From contig NZ_CP053344.1 in assembly GCF_013113715.1 (NCBI RefSeq), positions 3,410,001-3,474,000 of the forward strand: 64,000 bases of DNA, given 5' to 3'. A program made the translations under genes and the position numbers. The DNA is from Herbiconiux sp. SALV-R1. GTDB lineage: Bacteria; Actinomycetota; Actinomycetes; Actinomycetales; Microbacteriaceae. This document shows positions 34,224 through 42,833 of this stretch, one piece after another. The notes under the pieces were generated by a model. That model searched no databases, had not been told where the DNA came from, and saw nothing but the letters and a program-made list of their open reading frames with translations. How positions within the stretch are numbered: the stretch's first letter is position 1; every line of letters begins with the position of its first letter.

Positions 34224-34262
34224 CGGTTCGCGGGGGCTCCGCCGAGGGGCCCCCGCGAACCG
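34224..34262 (+). other. Intercistronic hairpin after the binding-protein gene
   Basis: A perfect 14-bp stem (34224-34237 with 34249-34262) and an 11-base loop lie 10 bases after the stop codon, before the permease ribosome site (AAGGAG at 34268). No T-tract. It is the third example in this window of a hairpin in this position. Confidence 0.7.
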
Positions 34263-34279
34263 CTGAGAAGGAGATCACC

Positions 34280-35173
34280 ATGTCAGTCAGCTCATCGGCC
34301 CGCAGGCGGCGACTCATCCCGTACCTGCTCGTGGCCCCGTTCGTCGTCGCCTTCGTCGTCTTCGTCGTGGCGCCCATCCTGCTCGCCCTCTACAACAGCC
34401 TGTTCGTCGACCGGCTGATCGGCGGGGTGTCGTTCGTGGGCGTCGACAACTACATCAAGGCGTTCACCGACAGCGACTTCTGGGCGGGCTTCGGGCGCAT
34501 CGTGCTCTACGCGCTCGTCTTCGTGCCGCTGCTCGTGATCGTGCCGCTCGGCCTCGCGCTCGTGCTCGACGCCAAGGCGGTCAAGACGCGCGGACTGTAC
34601 CGCCTCGTCTTCTTCCTCCCCTACGCCGTGCCCGGGGTGATCGCGACGCTCATGTGGGGGTTCCTCTACGGGCCCTCGATCAGCCCGCTCAACTTCGTGG
34701 CCGAGCAGCTCGGCCTCCCCGGCCCCAATCTGCTGAGCGACGACGCCGTGCTGTGGTCAATCGTGAACATCGGGCTGTGGAGCTGGGCCGGGTACAACAT
34801 GATCATCTTCTACACGGGCCTCCAGACCATCGGCCACGACGTGGTGGAGGCCGCGCGGCTCGACGGCGCGAGCACCTGGCGCATCGCCCTCAGCATTAAG
34901 GTGCCGCTCGTCGCCCCCATCGTCACGATGGTGGTCATCTTCGCCATCGTCGGGTCGCTCCAGCTGTTCACCGAACCGTTCGTGCTGCAGCCGCTCGCGC
35001 CCACCTCCATCCCCAACGACTTCACCCCCAACCTGTACGCCTACACCCTCGCGGGCGCCGGCCGGCAGCTCAACTACGTGGCGACGCTCTCCTTCGTGCT
35101 CGCCGCGCTGGTGGGGCTGGTCGCCCTGGTGTACCTCCGCATCAGCCGCAAGGCGAATCGAGTCGACTCATGA
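34280..35173 (+). CDS. Sugar ABC transporter permease (MalF type)
   Basis: A 297-residue permease with six predicted helices. It has the YLLVAPFVVAFVVFVVAPIL first helix, the VVFFLPYAVPGVIATLMWGF-like central segment, and the EAA loop EAARLDGASTWRIALSIKVP. It is a CUT1-type sugar permease working with the next gene. ATG 34280 has AAGGAG 6-7 bases upstream, and the stop overlaps the following start (ATGA at 35170). No ATPase gene accompanies the operon, so a shared MsiK-like ATPase encoded elsewhere is expected. Confidence 0.92.
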   Translation: MSVSSSARRRRLIPYLLVAPFVVAFVVFVVAPILLALYNSLFVDRLIGGVSFVGVDNYIKAFTDSDFWAGFGRIVLYALVFVPLLVIVPLGLALVLDAKAVKTRGLYRLVFFLPYAVPGVIATLMWGFLYGPSISPLNFVAEQLGLPGPNLLSDDAVLWSIVNIGLWSWAGYNMIIFYTGLQTIGHDVVEAARLDGASTWRIALSIKVPLVAPIVTMVVIFAIVGSLQLFTEPFVLQPLAPTSIPNDFTPNLYAYTLAGAGRQLNYVATLSFVLAALVGLVALVYLRISRKANRVDS

Positions 35174-36045
35174 GCATCCGCACCTCCCGCCGCATCGACC
35201 GCGACCCCACCAGCGCGCTGGCGACCGTGGTGTTCATCGGCTTCGCGCTGTACATCCTGGCGCCGATGCTGTGGCTCGTCATCAACGCCACCAAGTCGAA
35301 CAGCCAGCTCTACACGAGCTTCGGCTTCTGGTTCTCCGACACCCCCCAGCTCTGGCAGAACATCGTCGACGTGTTCGCGCAGCGCGACGGCATCTTCCTG
35401 CGCTGGATGGGGAACACGCTCCTCTACTCCACGGCGAGCGCCCTCGGCGCCACGCTGGTCTGCTTCCTCGCCGGCTACGCCTTCGCGAAGTGGGAGTTCC
35501 GCGGGCGGTCGGCGCTGTTCTGGACCATCATGGCGGCGATGATGGTGCCCACCACGGCCCTCGCCATCCCGACCTACCAGATGCTGAGCGGCGCGGGTCT
35601 CGTGAACACCCCGTGGGCGATCATCCTCCCCTCCATCGCCAGCCCGTTCGGCCTCTACCTCATGCGGCTCTACACCGCGTCGGCCGTGCCCGACGAACTG
35701 CTCGACGCCGCCCGCGTCGACGGGGCGGGCGAGCCGCGCATCATCAGCGGCATCGTGCTGCCGATCGTGTCGCCCGGGCTCGCCACCGTGTTCCTCATCT
35801 CGTTCGTGAACACCTGGAACAACTACCTGCTGCCCCTGCTCGTGCTGAACGACGTGAACATGTACCCGGTGACCCTCGGCCTCACCGGGTGGAACAACCA
35901 AGCGACCTTCCCCGCGGCCGGCAGCACCGTGATGTACCCGCTGGTGATCACGGGGTCGCTCCTGTCGATCATCCCGCTCATCATCCTCTTCCTCTTCATG
36001 CAGAAGTACCTGCGCAACGGCCTCACCCTGGGCGCCGTGAAGTGA
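35170..36045 (+). CDS. Carbohydrate ABC transporter permease (MalG type)
   Basis: A 291-residue permease with six helices and an EAA-like loop (LDAARVDGAGEPRIISGIVLP). The C-terminal FMQKYLRNGLTLGAVK is characteristic of second permeases in CUT1 importers. It completes the membrane part of the importer that begins with the binding protein at 32898. Start and stop are both overlapped by neighbouring genes, giving tight translational coupling with the GH2 gene that follows. Confidence 0.92.
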   Translation: MSIRTSRRIDRDPTSALATVVFIGFALYILAPMLWLVINATKSNSQLYTSFGFWFSDTPQLWQNIVDVFAQRDGIFLRWMGNTLLYSTASALGATLVCFLAGYAFAKWEFRGRSALFWTIMAAMMVPTTALAIPTYQMLSGAGLVNTPWAIILPSIASPFGLYLMRLYTASAVPDELLDAARVDGAGEPRIISGIVLPIVSPGLATVFLISFVNTWNNYLLPLLVLNDVNMYPVTLGLTGWNNQATFPAAGSTVMYPLVITGSLLSIIPLIILFLFMQKYLRNGLTLGAVK

Positions 36046-38945
36046 CCCCGCACACGACGACCTCGAAAGCGACGATGAACGACACACTCGACTGGAATGC
36101 CCCGCACACCATCTCGACCGGTGAGGAGCTCGCCGCCGAGGTGGCGCGCCTCGGTGCGGCAGCCGACCTGCCGGCGGCCTTCGACGACACGTCGACGCGC
36201 GCCGGGCGGGAGCTGCACTGGGAGGTGCGCTCGCTCGAGGCCTTCGCGTCGAACGACGGCGTTCCGGCCGGCGACGCTCCGGCCGACGGCGCCTTCGCAC
36301 CGGTGGAGCTGCCGCACACGGCGATCGCACCGTTCCTGCACTTCCGCAGCACCGCTCGCGAGCTCGAGGCGCTCGGCGAGACGTTGAACCTCACCGTGGG
36401 CGCCGCCGACTACGAGACGTGGGTGTTCGTCGACGGCGTCGAGCTCGCCCGCCACCGGGGGTACTTCGCGCCGTTCTCCGCACGGTTCGACCGCGCCGGG
36501 CGCGACGAGGTGCAGATCGACATCGTCACGCGGCGCGCCGTCGACGAGGTGACCTGGGACGGCACCGACAGCGCCCCCAACACCGGCGACGCCCACGGCA
36601 AGGGCCTCGGCTCGGTCTGCGAGGGCCTGCCCACCGCGGGCACGGGGCTCCTCGCCCCCGTGCGACTCGAGGCACTGCCGGCGATCGGAATCACGGATGC
36701 GTGGTGCCGGCTGCGCGATGCGGCAGTGGTCGTCGAGGTGGAGCTGGAGGCGGGGTCGACCACCGGGGCCGGGGCCGAGTCCGCGGCCAGTGCCAATGCC
36801 GAGGCCGATGCGACCGCCACCCTGCACGCGGTGCTGCGCTCCGCATCCGAGGACACCGTCCTCGCCGAGACCGGCACCGAACTCGCATCGGCCGCCGCCG
36901 CCGGCCGCCACACCCTCACCCTCGACGCCTCGGCGCTGCCCGAGTGGTCGCCCGTCACCCCCGGGCTCTTCGTGCTCGAGATCGAGGTGCGGCAGGCGGG
37001 CGCGGTGCTCGACCGGCACACGCAGCGCACCGGCGTGCGGCGCTTCGAGCGCCTCGCCGATGGCTCCCTCGAGCTAGGCGGCACCCCCCTCTTCGTGCGC
37101 GGCACCACTACCATCGGCGATCTCTGGGAGCCTGCCTGGTCGGGCGACCGCGAGCTGCTGCTCGAACGCCTGCTCGAGCTGCGCGCGCTGAACGCCAACG
37201 TGCTGCGCGTGCACGTCTCGGTGCTGCCCGACCTGTTCTACCGCTGCGCCGACGAGCTCGGCATCCTCATCTACCAAGACGCGCCCCTGCAGTGGCACTG
37301 CTTCGAGCCGGTGCGCGACGACCTCGACCCCGAGGTCGAGCAGGTCGCCGAGCTGCTGCGGCTCGTGCGGCGGCACCCGAGCGTGGTGGTGCTCTCGTTC
37401 CCGAACGAGATGCACATGTGGGAGCCCTTCCACGACAGCGACGTCGAGTTCGTCACCCGCGCTGCCCAGCGCGTGGAGGAGCTCGGTCACTCGCTGCTCG
37501 TGGTGCAAGACCACTCCGGGCCCACCCGCCCGCAGGTCACCCCGCAGAGCTTCCACGAGTACCCCGGGTACTTCGACGGCACCTCGGCGAGCACCTTCTC
37601 GGCCATCGCCTTCGAGGGCGAGGGCACCAAGGCGATCATCTCGGAGTTCGGAGCCGGCGGCGCGCCCTCCTGGGAGGCGCTGCAGCGCACCGCCCGCGCC
37701 CACCGCATCGACGAGACCCCTTTCCCGCTGCCCGCCTCGCCCTCCGAGGCCTGGCACGCCGAGCCCGCGCGCACGCACGTGATCGGCGGCACGATGGACC
37801 TGCTGCAGCGCGCCGTCGGCCGCCACGACGACTTCGAGTCGACCAGGGCGGCCTCGCAGGCCCACCAGGCCCGCGTGCTCTCGCGACAGGCGGGGCGCAT
37901 CCGTCGTGACCGGGCGGCGTCGAACGGATGCATCCAGCACTACTTCAGGCAACCCACCGACTATCTGTACAACTCCTGGTTCGACCTCGCCATCGTCGAT
38001 GCGGCGGGTGAACCGACCGCCGCCTTCCAGGCACTGCGGGAGGCCTATCGCCCCGTGGCCGCCGAGCTGCTCGGTGTGCCCGAGCGGGTGTTCGAGGGGG
38101 CCGACGTGCGCGGCACGCTCTGGCTCTACAACGACCTCGCCGAGAGCGTCGAGCTGCGCGCCGAGTGGACCGTGACGCGCGACGGGGCACCCATCTCCGC
38201 CGGCGGCGGCGAGCTCTCGCGGCTGGTCGAGCCGCACACCTCACTCGACGCCGGGGCGGTCGTCTTCGCCGAAGGCGTCGAGCCCGGCCGGCACGAGGTG
38301 GAGCTGACGCTGCACCTCGGCGGCCGGGAGTACACCCGCCTGCGCACCGCCTTCGAGGCGCGTGCCCAGCTGACCCCGCTCGATCTCGAGGTGGCCGTGC
38401 TCGGCGACGTCGAGGGCTTCGCCCTGCGCACCGGCGGCTGGCTCGGCGACGTCGTGCCGTGGACAGCCGGTGCGGCGACCGTCGTCGTCACCCCGGGCAC
38501 CCCGCTCGACGACGAGACACGGCAGACCCTCATCGAGCGCGTGGCGCGCGGCGGCCGGCTGGTGCTGCTCGAGCGCCCCGCGGGTGAAGACGTGGGCTGG
38601 ACGAGCCCCTCCGTCTCCGCGGTCATCGCCGGCGACCTGCACACCGAGCTCGCCCACGCCGAGTTCTCGCTGCTCGACAGCGGGCTGCGCACCGACGACT
38701 TGAGCCGCTGGCCCACCCACGACGGCAGGGTGGTCACCCACCCGGTGCTCGCCGCCGACGGGAGGCAGTCGCCCGGCTGGGCGAGCACGGGCCCGCGCCT
38801 GCAGTACTGGGCGGTGCAGGAGTTCAAGAACCGCTACGGCTCCACCGTCGTGTGCCAGGCGCACGTCTGGGACTCCGTGGCCGACCCCGCCGCCTCGGCC
38901 CTGCTGCGGCACCTGCTCGCCAAACCGGCGCGGGTGATCGCGTGA
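36042..38945 (+). CDS. GH2-family glycoside hydrolase
   Basis: A 967-residue (from GTG 36042) cytoplasmic glycosidase of the GH2 type. N-terminal sugar-binding sandwich (about 30-210), an immunoglobulin-like domain, a (beta/alpha)8 catalytic barrel (about 350-680) with acid/base E456 in VVLSFPNEMHMW and nucleophile E535 in IISEFGAGG, and about 280 residues of C-terminal beta-rich and Rossmann-like sequence. The family includes beta-galactosidase, beta-glucuronidase and beta-mannosidase; the FPNEMHMWE surroundings do not identify which. An in-frame ATG at 36075 is an alternative start. GTG 36042 overlaps the permease stop as GTGA. It presumably cleaves the oligosaccharide brought in by the importer encoded in the same operon. 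Confidence 0.85.
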   Translation: MTPHTTTSKATMNDTLDWNAPHTISTGEELAAEVARLGAAADLPAAFDDTSTRAGRELHWEVRSLEAFASNDGVPAGDAPADGAFAPVELPHTAIAPFLHFRSTARELEALGETLNLTVGAADYETWVFVDGVELARHRGYFAPFSARFDRAGRDEVQIDIVTRRAVDEVTWDGTDSAPNTGDAHGKGLGSVCEGLPTAGTGLLAPVRLEALPAIGITDAWCRLRDAAVVVEVELEAGSTTGAGAESAASANAEADATATLHAVLRSASEDTVLAETGTELASAAAAGRHTLTLDASALPEWSPVTPGLFVLEIEVRQAGAVLDRHTQRTGVRRFERLADGSLELGGTPLFVRGTTTIGDLWEPAWSGDRELLLERLLELRALNANVLRVHVSVLPDLFYRCADELGILIYQDAPLQWHCFEPVRDDLDPEVEQVAELLRLVRRHPSVVVLSFPNEMHMWEPFHDSDVEFVTRAAQRVEELGHSLLVVQDHSGPTRPQVTPQSFHEYPGYFDGTSASTFSAIAFEGEGTKAIISEFGAGGAPSWEALQRTARAHRIDETPFPLPASPSEAWHAEPARTHVIGGTMDLLQRAVGRHDDFESTRAASQAHQARVLSRQAGRIRRDRAASNGCIQHYFRQPTDYLYNSWFDLAIVDAAGEPTAAFQALREAYRPVAAELLGVPERVFEGADVRGTLWLYNDLAESVELRAEWTVTRDGAPISAGGGELSRLVEPHTSLDAGAVVFAEGVEPGRHEVELTLHLGGREYTRLRTAFEARAQLTPLDLEVAVLGDVEGFALRTGGWLGDVVPWTAGAATVVVTPGTPLDDETRQTLIERVARGGRLVLLERPAGEDVGWTSPSVSAVIAGDLHTELAHAEFSLLDSGLRTDDLSRWPTHDGRVVTHPVLAADGRQSPGWASTGPRLQYWAVQEFKNRYGSTVVCQAHVWDSVADPAASALLRHLLAKPARVIA

Positions 38946-39058
38946 GGCACGACTGATGCCCAGGATGCTCGGGATGCGCGCACCGCGTGTCACTATGGAA
39001 GCGGACTGGTACGCGATGTACCGCGCCGAGAGCCGCCCGCCCAGGAGAGGACAGCATC

Positions 39059-39859
39059 GTGACCGACGACGATTCACGACGATACGACGTCGGAGTGCTG
39101 GTGAAGGCGATCGACGTGATCGAGGCACTGGTGGGCACGAACGGTCTGGGGCTGACGGAGCTCGCCTCGGCGGCCGGCGTGAGCCGCGGCTCGGTGTTCC
39201 GCATCGCGACGACGCTCGAGGGCAGAGGTTGGCTCAGCAAGCATCCCGACAGCAAGAAGTACTACATCGGGGAGCAGTTCCTCGCCCTGCTGTCGCGCTT
39301 GGACTCCCGGGTCGACCTGGTCTCGCTCGCCCAGCCCGCGATGACGCGGCTGCGCGACCAGTTCGGCGAGACGGTGAACCTCGGCAGGCTCGCGGGCGGC
39401 ACCGTGGAGTACGTGCACATCGTCGAGAGCGAGCACGGGCTGCGCATGGCGTCGAAGCCCGGGGCACGCGACCCGTTGCACTCCACCGCCATGGGCAAGG
39501 CCCTGCTCGCCCGGCTGAGCGACGACACCGTCGAGGCCCTCTTCCCGCCGGATGCGCGGGAGCGGCGCACCAGCCGCACCATCACCACCCTGAACGGCCT
39601 GCTCGCCGAGATGGAGCGGGTGCGCGAAGCCGGCTGGGCCGAAGACGCCGAGGAGAACGAGATCGGCTCGCGCTGCATCGCCGTGGCGATCTCGGGAATC
39701 GACGGGAACCCCGTCGCCGCCCTCAGCATCTCAGGGCCGACGGCCCGCATCGACGACGCCCTGGCGGCTCAGATCGCCGAGAGCCTGCGCGAATCGGCGG
39801 CCAAGCTCGAGGAGTCGCTCGGGGCCGGGCTCATGCAGACGGCGGTCGGCGCGCTGTAG
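39059..39859 (+). CDS. IclR-family transcriptional regulator
   Basis: A 266-residue IclR regulator. The winged helix-turn-helix (about 10-70) includes LTELASAAGVSRGSVFRIAT, and the effector domain (about 80-255) includes STAMGKALLARL, EENEIGSRCIAVAI and VAALSISGPTARI. GTG 39059 is preferred because AGGAGAGG lies 8 bases upstream; an in-frame ATG at 38987 would overlap untranslated sequence. It lies between the GH2 operon and the aminotransferase operon. It is the only IclR gene near the related palindromic words at 29.3, 32.7 and 39.96 kb, so it is the leading candidate for coordinating those three promoters. Confidence 0.9.
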   Translation: MTDDDSRRYDVGVLVKAIDVIEALVGTNGLGLTELASAAGVSRGSVFRIATTLEGRGWLSKHPDSKKYYIGEQFLALLSRLDSRVDLVSLAQPAMTRLRDQFGETVNLGRLAGGTVEYVHIVESEHGLRMASKPGARDPLHSTAMGKALLARLSDDTVEALFPPDARERRTSRTITTLNGLLAEMERVREAGWAEDAEENEIGSRCIAVAISGIDGNPVAALSISGPTARIDDALAAQIAESLRESAAKLEESLGAGLMQTAVGAL

Positions 39860-39954
39860 CCCCCGAGGGCCGCGGCACCCCCGCGCCGCCCCTCGTCGCC
39901 CACACCCCTCACGCCGCGCGTGCGGGGCACTTCGTCGTGCCTCGGCTACAAATG

Positions 39955-40005
39955 CTCGCATTGCGAGTCGCAACGCTTGCACTACGAAACAGTCGCAGCT
40001 AGCAT
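39955..40005 (+). promoter_or_regulatory. Promoter and palindromic operators of the aminotransferase operon
   Basis: TTGCAC (39977-39982), a 17-base spacer and TAGCAT (40000-40005). Upstream is a perfect 13-base palindrome CTCGCATTGCGAG (39955-39967). The -35 region itself contains GCAACGCTTGC with GCAA/TTGC arms. Both words resemble elements at 29305-29320, suggesting an IclR-type binding site. Confidence 0.6.
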
Positions 40006-40038
40006 CGCTGCTGTCACCCCCGCGACCGAAGAGAGACC

Positions 40039-41304
40039 ATGTCAGACACACGCACCTCCACCGCCTCCGCCGAGCTCTTCTCGCAGGCCCTCGACCTCAC
40101 GCCCGGCGGAGTGCACTCCAACGTGCGACTCGCCTCGCCGAAGGTCTTCTTCGCCCGCGGGCAGGGCTCCCGGCTCTGGGACGTCGACGGCAACGACTAC
40201 GTCGACTACCTCCTCGGCCAGGGCCCGATGTTCCTCGGCCACGCCCCCGTCGACATCAACGACGCCGTCGCCCTCGCCGTCTCGCAGGGCATGGTGTTCG
40301 GTGCCGAGCATCCGCTCGAGGTCGAGGCGGCAGCCGGCGTGCTCGGCACCCTCGGCTGGGCCGAGCGGGTGCGGTTCGGCCTCACCGGCACCGAGGCGGT
40401 GCAGGCCGCGCTGCGGCTCGCCCGCGCGGCCACGGGCCGAACGCGCTTCGTGCGCTTCGAGGGGCACTACCACGGCTGGCTCGACAACGTGCTGCTCGGC
40501 CCCGACCCCTCCGTTCCGGCGAGCGCCGGGCAGTTGGCCAGTCACCTGGGCGACTCGATCGTCATCCCCTGGAACGACGCCGACGCGCTCGAGTCGCTGC
40601 TCGCCACGCGCCACGACGAGGTCGCCGCGGTCATCATGGAGCCCGTCATGTTCAACATGGGAGCGGTGCTCCCCCGCGACGGCTACCTGCAGAAGGCGCG
40701 CGAGCTGTGCGACCGCTACGGCATCGTGCTCATCTTCGACGAGGTCATCAGCGGCTTCCGGGTGGGGCCACAGGGCGCCGTCGGCCTCACCGGCGTGGTG
40801 CCCGACCTCGCCACCTACGGCAAGGCCATCGCGGGCGGCTGGCCGGTCGCCGCGCTCGCCGGCTCGGAGCGCCTCATGGGCCTGTTCGGCACGGGCGAGG
40901 TCAACCACTCCGGCACCTTCAACTCCTCGGTCATGGCCTGCGCCGCCGTCGCCGCCACGATGACCCGCCTGCGCGAGAACCCTCCGTATGCCGAGCTCGA
41001 GCGCGTGGGCACGTCTCTTCGGGAGGGGCTCGACCGCCTCGCCTCGCGCCACGGGCTGCCGCTGCACCTGCAGGGTCTGCCGATGGCCTTCCACGCCTCG
41101 CTCGGCGGCCCCGACGGCGAGTACCACGACTACCGAGGGCTCGCCTCGCGTGACCTCGCCGGGTACGCCGCTCTCAGCACGCAGCTGGCCGAGCACGGCG
41201 TCTGGGTGGCCGGCCGCGGCATCTGGTACGTCTCGGCAGCCCACACCGACGACGACGTCGCCGAGACCCTCGACCGGGTCGACAGCGCGCTGGCGGCCCG
41301 ATGA
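40039..41304 (+). CDS. Class III aminotransferase (glutamate-1-semialdehyde aminomutase-like)
   Basis: A 421-residue PLP enzyme of aminotransferase class III. PLP-binding K262 sits in TYGKAIAGGWPVAAL; other signatures are the YVDYLLGQGPMFLGHAP N-terminal region, RFEGHYHGWLDN, IIMEPVMFNMG and VLIFDEVISGFRVGPQG. Similarity is to the GSA-aminomutase group, but the housekeeping hemL role is unlikely here because it is the first gene of an operon with an M81 protein and an FAH hydrolase. It more likely transaminates a beta- or omega-amino compound. ATG 40039 with a GAGAG site upstream; the stop overlaps the next start. Confidence 0.88.
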   Translation: MSDTRTSTASAELFSQALDLTPGGVHSNVRLASPKVFFARGQGSRLWDVDGNDYVDYLLGQGPMFLGHAPVDINDAVALAVSQGMVFGAEHPLEVEAAAGVLGTLGWAERVRFGLTGTEAVQAALRLARAATGRTRFVRFEGHYHGWLDNVLLGPDPSVPASAGQLASHLGDSIVIPWNDADALESLLATRHDEVAAVIMEPVMFNMGAVLPRDGYLQKARELCDRYGIVLIFDEVISGFRVGPQGAVGLTGVVPDLATYGKAIAGGWPVAALAGSERLMGLFGTGEVNHSGTFNSSVMACAAVAATMTRLRENPPYAELERVGTSLREGLDRLASRHGLPLHLQGLPMAFHASLGGPDGEYHDYRGLASRDLAGYAALSTQLAEHGVWVAGRGIWYVSAAHTDDDVAETLDRVDSALAAR

Positions 41305-42833
41305 CCAGGGTCGGGGTGGTCAGCTTCTGGCACGAGACCAACGAGTACTCCGCCCGCCTCGCCGGGCTGCAGCAGTGGATCGACTACGAGCTGCTGACCG
41401 GCGAGGCCCTGCTCGCGGCGCACGCGGGCACCTCCTCGGTGGTGGGCGGCATGCTCCAGGCGCTCGGCGAGCGGGCCGTGCCCGTGTTCGCGGCGGGCGC
41501 CTGGCCCTCCGGCTGCACCCCGGCCGATGCGATGGCCGAGCTGCTGCGGCAGCTCGACGAGGCGCTCGAAGCGGCGGGCCCGCTCGACGCCGTGGCCCTC
41601 AACCTCCACGGTGCCACCGTGGCCGTGGGCGAACCCGACGTCGAGGCCCGCGTGGCGGAGCTCATCCGTTCCCGCGTCGGCGACGTGCCCGTCGCCGCGG
41701 TGCTCGACCTGCACGGCAACCCGTCGGTCGAGCTCGCGGCGCAGGTCGACGCGGTCATCGCCTACCGCACCTACCCCCACGTCGACATGCGCGAGTGCGG
41801 GCTCGAGGCGGTGGCTCTGATCGACCGGATGCTCGGCGGCGAGCGCCTCGCCACCAGCATCGCCAAGGTGCCGGTGCTCAGCTGCCCGCTCGTGCAGGGC
41901 ACCGAGCACGGCGTGCTGGGCAGGCTGATCGCGGAGGGGAACGCGCGGGCCGCCGAGCTCGGACTCGCGCGCACCTCCGTGCTCGCGGGCTTCGCCTATC
42001 AAGACGCCGAGCGCGCCGGCATCTCGGTGCTCGTGGTGGCGCCCTTGGCGCTCCGGGCCGCTGCCGAGGGGCTCGCTCACGAGCTCGCCGACCGTGTGAT
42101 CGCCGCCGACGCCGCCGGTGAGTTCCGGCTCGAGCTGCCGAAGGCCGACGAAGCGGTGACGCGAGCCAGGCACAGCGGGCTGCGCCCGGTCGTGCTCGCC
42201 GACGTCGCCGACAACATCGGGGCGGGCAGCGCCGGAGACGGCACCGTCATCCTCCGCGAACTGCTGGCGAGCGGCACCACCGAGGCGCTCGCGGTCATCG
42301 CCGACGCCGCGGTGGTCGCCCAGGCGTGGGATGCGGGGGAGGGCGCCACGATCGACTGCGAGCTCGGCGGCAAGACCGACTCGCTGCACGGCGAGCCGCT
42401 GCCGTTGCGTGCCGAGGTGGTGTCGCTCTCCGACGGCGTCTACGTCTCGGAGGGGTCATGGGCGGCCGGCGTGCGGTTCGAGATGGGCCGCACCGCGGTG
42501 CTCGGCGTCGCCGGCAACACGGTGGCGGTCACCGAACGAGCCACTCCCCCCTTCCACCGCGAGCAAGTGACCTCGCTCGGCATCGACCCGGCGCGCGCGA
42601 GCATCATCGTCGCCAAGGGCGCCCTCGCCTGGCGCGCCGCCTACGGCGACATCGCCGCCCTCACCATCGAGGTCGACGCCCCCGGAGCCTGCCCCGTCGA
42701 CCCGAGCGTGCTCCCGCGCGTGTCCCGTCCGGTCACCGTGCTTCCCGCGCAGACGCCCCGCGCCGGGGCGACCCTCCCGCCCGTCGCCGACCGCGCATCC
42801 ACCCCCACCCCCGCACAAGGAGACCCCGCATGA
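41301..42833 (+). CDS. M81-family (MlrC-like) metalloprotein
   Basis: A 510-residue protein of peptidase family M81, named for the microcystin-degradation protein MlrC. Two conserved parts are visible: the N-terminal DUF1485-type domain with FWHETNEYS, VALNLHGATV, AVLDLHGNPS and YRTYPHVDM (likely zinc ligands), and the MlrC C-terminal domain from about residue 300 (LADVADNIGAGSAGDGT, then VRFEMGRTAVLGV). Most members have no proven substrate; a peptidase or amidase on unusual peptides or linked to D/beta-amino acids is possible. The C-terminal 25 residues are Pro/Ala/Thr-rich. Overlaps both neighbours by 4 bases (ATGA), so all three proteins are probably made together. Confidence 0.88.
   Translation: MTRVGVVSFWHETNEYSARLAGLQQWIDYELLTGEALLAAHAGTSSVVGGMLQALGERAVPVFAAGAWPSGCTPADAMAELLRQLDEALEAAGPLDAVALNLHGATVAVGEPDVEARVAELIRSRVGDVPVAAVLDLHGNPSVELAAQVDAVIAYRTYPHVDMRECGLEAVALIDRMLGGERLATSIAKVPVLSCPLVQGTEHGVLGRLIAEGNARAAELGLARTSVLAGFAYQDAERAGISVLVVAPLALRAAAEGLAHELADRVIAADAAGEFRLELPKADEAVTRARHSGLRPVVLADVADNIGAGSAGDGTVILRELLASGTTEALAVIADAAVVAQAWDAGEGATIDCELGGKTDSLHGEPLPLRAEVVSLSDGVYVSEGSWAAGVRFEMGRTAVLGVAGNTVAVTERATPPFHREQVTSLGIDPARASIIVAKGALAWRAAYGDIAALTIEVDAPGACPVDPSVLPRVSRPVTVLPAQTPRAGATLPPVADRASTPTPAQGDPA

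Noticed and set aside
39860-39954. Terminator or small RNA after the second IclR gene
   Set aside because: GC-rich partial complementarity (about 6 bp) only; nothing convincing.
40039-41304. Housekeeping hemL (glutamate-1-semialdehyde aminomutase)
   Set aside because: Operon partners and an inducible-looking promoter do not fit haem biosynthesis; no hemA, B or C genes adjacent.
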